6,188 nucleotides of DNA from an uncultured Ruminococcus sp. (GTDB taxonomy: Bacteria > Bacillota > Clostridia > Oscillospirales > CAG-272). The stretch is from assembly GCA_902766115.1 (NCBI GenBank), contig CACXCL010000125.1, positions 1 to 6,188 of the forward strand, read 5' to 3'. The translations under genes and the position numbers were made by a program. This document shows positions 3,610 to 6,188 of the stretch, in pieces (the stretch's first letter is position 1; each line of letters opens with the position of its first letter). The notes under the pieces are model-generated. The model saw only the letters and a list, made by a program, of their open reading frames with translations, made no database searches and was not told where the DNA came from.

Positions 3610-6188
3610 ATGACAAAAAGAAAAGGGAGCAGGCTTTTGTCGTTCGTCCTGGCGGCCATGATGCTGACGGGCGTCTTTTCTGCCGTGCGTGTCGGCGCGG
3701 AAGAATCGACGGCAACATTGACGGCGGACGACGACAGAAAGGCGAGCCTGCAGTCCATCACGGAGATCCTTTCGGCGATCTCGTACGACGAGTACGACGA
3801 GAATCACAAGGACGACCCCCGGGGGACGGAAGAGACGACCTTCGATGCGGTGGAATGCGTCGACACGGATCACGAAAAAACCACCGTCACGCCGGAGATC
3901 GTGGACGACTTCGAAGGAAAAAGCGCCGTCATACTGCCCGAGACAGGCACGGTAACGTTCAGCTTCGACGTGCCGAAGGCGGGCAGATACGTCCTTGAAT
4001 TCGAGTACTGCTCGGTCTCGGACAAAACGACCTCCATCGAGAGGATCCTCTACATAAACGACCGCGTTCCCTTCTCCGAGGCGCGGTTCCTGCAGTTCAA
4101 GAAGCACTGGGAGCTGCAGTACCAGGACGGATTCGATCCGGCAAAGAGCGGCGGAAACAGAGACAAGGCTTTCCGCATCGACAAGGCGGGAAACGAGATC
4201 CGTCCCGAGACATCCACCAAAAGGCTGTGGCAGACTTACGTCTGTTCCGACAAGAACGGATTCCACACCGCTCCCTTTGAGATATACTTCGAGGAGGGCA
4301 AGAACACCCTGACCCTGGAGCCGCTCAGAGAGGACGTCGCCATCCACAGCTTCACGATCCGTCCCGCCGAGGACGAGATCACCTGGGAGGAATACAAAAA
4401 GACGCTGAGCGGCAAGGACAAGGGCAAGGATCACATCTACCTTGACGCCGAGACTCCCTCCGCCGTATCGGACGCCACCATTTTCCCGAACAACAACAGG
4501 ACGTCCTCCATCACGGAGCCTCAGCACGCGACGCACTACCTGCTGAACACTCTCGGCGACTCCACCACGGGCTATATCGTCGGCCAGTGGGTGGAATACA
4601 CCTTCGATATCGACACTCCCGGTCTCTACACGCTGGTATTCAGATACAGACAGTCGTTCAACGACGGCGTGTTCGTTTCGAGAAAGGTCTATATCGACGG
4701 CGAGGTCCCCTTCAAGGAGGCGAACAACCTGCGGTTCTACTCCTCCAACAACTTCAGGATCACCGAAGCGAAGGTCGGAAACGACACCGCGGAATTCTAC
4801 CTTGACAAGGGACGTCACACCGTAAGGGTCGAAACTTCCCTCGGCGACATGGCCGAGATCATAAGCACGGTCAGCAACGTGCAGAAAAACGTCAACGCCG
4901 ACTACCTGCAGATCCTCCGCCTTACCGGAGCCGACCCGGACAAGTACCGCGACTACGGCTTCATGAGGATCATGCCGGATACGATCAGAGACCTCACCGC
5001 CCAGGCGAAGGAGCTCAACCGTGCCATCGACGAGCTGCGTACCCTCAGCAAAGGACGCAGCGAGCAGACGGCGCTTCTTGAGCAGGCCGCCATCCTCATG
5101 GAAAAGATGGGCAAGGACGAGGACCAAATCGCCCGCAACCTCGGCTCTCTCAAGAGTCACCTCGGTACTCTGGGTACCTGGGTCATCAACGCAAAGGACC
5201 AGCCCGTACAGCTCGACTACATTCTCGTCCAGCCCTCCGGAGAGAAGCTGCCCCGCGCCGAAGGCAACTTCTTCAACGCTGTGAGCTACGAGATGGGTCA
5301 GTTCTTCGGTTCCTTCTTCACCGACTACTCGGCTCTCGGCGTCGAGGATACCGAGGGGCTCACAGAGGATACGCTCCAGGCATGGACGGTCTCCGGCCGT
5401 GACCAGGCGCAGATCATAAGAACTCAGATCAACAACAAATTTGCTCCCGAAACAGGCATCCCCGTCACTCTGAAGCTTGTCTCGGCCGACGCGCTCCTCC
5501 CCGCGATCCTGGCGGGCATCGGTCCCGACCTTGCCCTTGAGGGCACGGCGGCGACCAACGCGGCGGGCGGAACGGGCGACGTAATGGACTACGCCATCCG
5601 CGGTGCTTTAAAGGAACTAAACGGTTTCAGCGACCTTGACGAGGTAAAGCAGCGGTTCAGCCCGAGCGCGTTCATCAACCTTGAGCTTTACGGAAAGACC
5701 TACGGTCTCCCCGTGAAGCAGGAATGGATGATGATGTTCTACCGCACCGACGTCCTCGCGGCTCTGGAGCTTGAGCCGCCGGAGACCTGGGACGAGCTAC
5801 TGGCAATGATCCCGGTGCTCCAGTACAACAACATGGACATCGGTATCGGGCCGGGACTTGATCTCCTGTCCACAATGACCTTCCAGCGTGGCTCCACCAT
5901 CTGGACCGACGACGGCATGAGGATTAATCTGGACTCCAACACGGTCCTCGAGGCGTTCGACTACATGGCGAACATGTACACGCAGTTCTCGCTGCCCATC
6001 AGCTTCGACGTGGCGAACAGATTCAGGACCGGCGAGATGCCGCTGACCATCGGCGGCTACGCCTCAACGTATAACTCCATCGTCGTCTTTGCGACTGAGA
6101 TCGCGGGTCTCTGGGACTTCGCCCCGATCCCCGGCATCCGCCAGCCCGACGGAACGATCAACCGGACCTGCAACGCGGGAAGCGACCC
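3610..6188 (+). CDS. Large secreted ABC-type substrate-binding protein, partial at 3' end
   Basis: 859 codons are present with no stop, so the C-terminus lies beyond the window. Residues 1-30 form a signal peptide (basic start, hydrophobic 9-25) with a type I cleavage site after VGA (28-30); there is no lipobox cysteine. Two related beta-sandwich-like domains follow, about 96-252 and 275-545. Each has a strand pair of the type V-x-F-D-(V/I)...G-x-Y-x-L-x-F-x-Y and a later Y-I-(N/D)...V-P-F motif (115-163 and 328-376), resembling galactose-binding or CBM-like modules. A helical, coiled-coil-prone segment (about 430-520) interrupts the second. From about 590 the sequence is a family 1 solute-binding protein: TVSGRDQAQI (593-602), GPDLAL (638-643), FYRTD (710-714) and PPETWDEL (723-730). 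This domain type serves sugar importers of the CUT1 class, so it should capture an oligosaccharide or sugar outside the cell; the substrate cannot be named. Permease genes would be expected to the right. The leader suggests regulation at the RNA level. Confidence 0.9.
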   Translation, partial: MTKRKGSRLLSFVLAAMMLTGVFSAVRVGAEESTATLTADDDRKASLQSITEILSAISYDEYDENHKDDPRGTEETTFDAVECVDTDHEKTTVTPEIVDDFEGKSAVILPETGTVTFSFDVPKAGRYVLEFEYCSVSDKTTSIERILYINDRVPFSEARFLQFKKHWELQYQDGFDPAKSGGNRDKAFRIDKAGNEIRPETSTKRLWQTYVCSDKNGFHTAPFEIYFEEGKNTLTLEPLREDVAIHSFTIRPAEDEITWEEYKKTLSGKDKGKDHIYLDAETPSAVSDATIFPNNNRTSSITEPQHATHYLLNTLGDSTTGYIVGQWVEYTFDIDTPGLYTLVFRYRQSFNDGVFVSRKVYIDGEVPFKEANNLRFYSSNNFRITEAKVGNDTAEFYLDKGRHTVRVETSLGDMAEIISTVSNVQKNVNADYLQILRLTGADPDKYRDYGFMRIMPDTIRDLTAQAKELNRAIDELRTLSKGRSEQTALLEQAAILMEKMGKDEDQIARNLGSLKSHLGTLGTWVINAKDQPVQLDYILVQPSGEKLPRAEGNFFNAVSYEMGQFFGSFFTDYSALGVEDTEGLTEDTLQAWTVSGRDQAQIIRTQINNKFAPETGIPVTLKLVSADALLPAILAGIGPDLALEGTAATNAAGGTGDVMDYAIRGALKELNGFSDLDEVKQRFSPSAFINLELYGKTYGLPVKQEWMMMFYRTDVLAALELEPPETWDELLAMIPVLQYNNMDIGIGPGLDLLSTMTFQRGSTIWTDDGMRINLDSNTVLEAFDYMANMYTQFSLPISFDVANRFRTGEMPLTIGGYASTYNSIVVFATEIAGLWDFAPIPGIRQPDGTINRTCNAGSD

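Noticed and set aside
3603..3998. An ATG at 3603 opening a 131-codon frame
   Set aside because: It is one base from the GGAG site, and the product is an arginine/glycine-rich shadow. ATG 3610 has proper spacing and leads to a signal peptide.
3349..5160. A 603-codon open frame on the minus strand opposite the binding-protein gene
   Set aside because: It is a shadow caused by the GC-rich third positions of the plus-strand gene. It runs through the leader and Z-prone tract as an arginine-rich string and shows no domain or ribosome binding site. The plus-strand frame carries a signal peptide and clear family motifs.

Overview
The window looks like a GC-rich Bacillota (Clostridia) chromosome, perhaps an uncultured gut member of the Oscillospiraceae or Christensenellales. 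The evidence is a set of near-consensus sigma-A promoters, GGAG-type ribosome binding sites, a short Gram-positive style lipoprotein signal, a ROK glucokinase, and a very long substrate-binding protein of a type I associate with this group. The taxonomy is an inference from protein style, not a marker-gene assignment.

Layout. Bases 1-800 hold no convincing gene, apart from a possible 10-codon tail of an upstream gene at 2-34. This stretch is dense in inverted repeats. It includes two inverted copies of an ~80-base element (339-418 and 600-681) and five terminator-shaped hairpins between 389 and 787. Bases 804-1652 (minus strand) encode a 282-residue lipoprotein of unknown function with its own promoter and terminator. 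Bases 1801-2769 (minus strand) encode a complete ROK-family sugar kinase, also with its own promoter and terminator. Bases 2770-3609 are an 840-base divergent intergenic region carrying the kinase promoter, small repeated sites that could bind regulators, a promoter for the rightward gene, and a ~240-base GC-rich structured leader. From 3610 to the window edge runs the start (859 codons, no stop yet) of a large secreted ABC-type substrate-binding protein with two N-terminal beta-sandwich-like domains and a C-terminal family 1 solute-binding domain.

How it fits together. The binding protein would capture a sugar or oligosaccharide outside the cell. The permease genes would be expected beyond the right edge, and the ROK kinase could phosphorylate the released hexose inside. 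The lipoprotein has no evident link to this. The points most worth a second look are the paired intergenic repeats whose hairpin stems differ in sequence but keep pairing, and the leader of the binding-protein gene, which contains mutually exclusive pairing segments like an attenuator. I see no CRISPR array, transposase, rRNA or tRNA.
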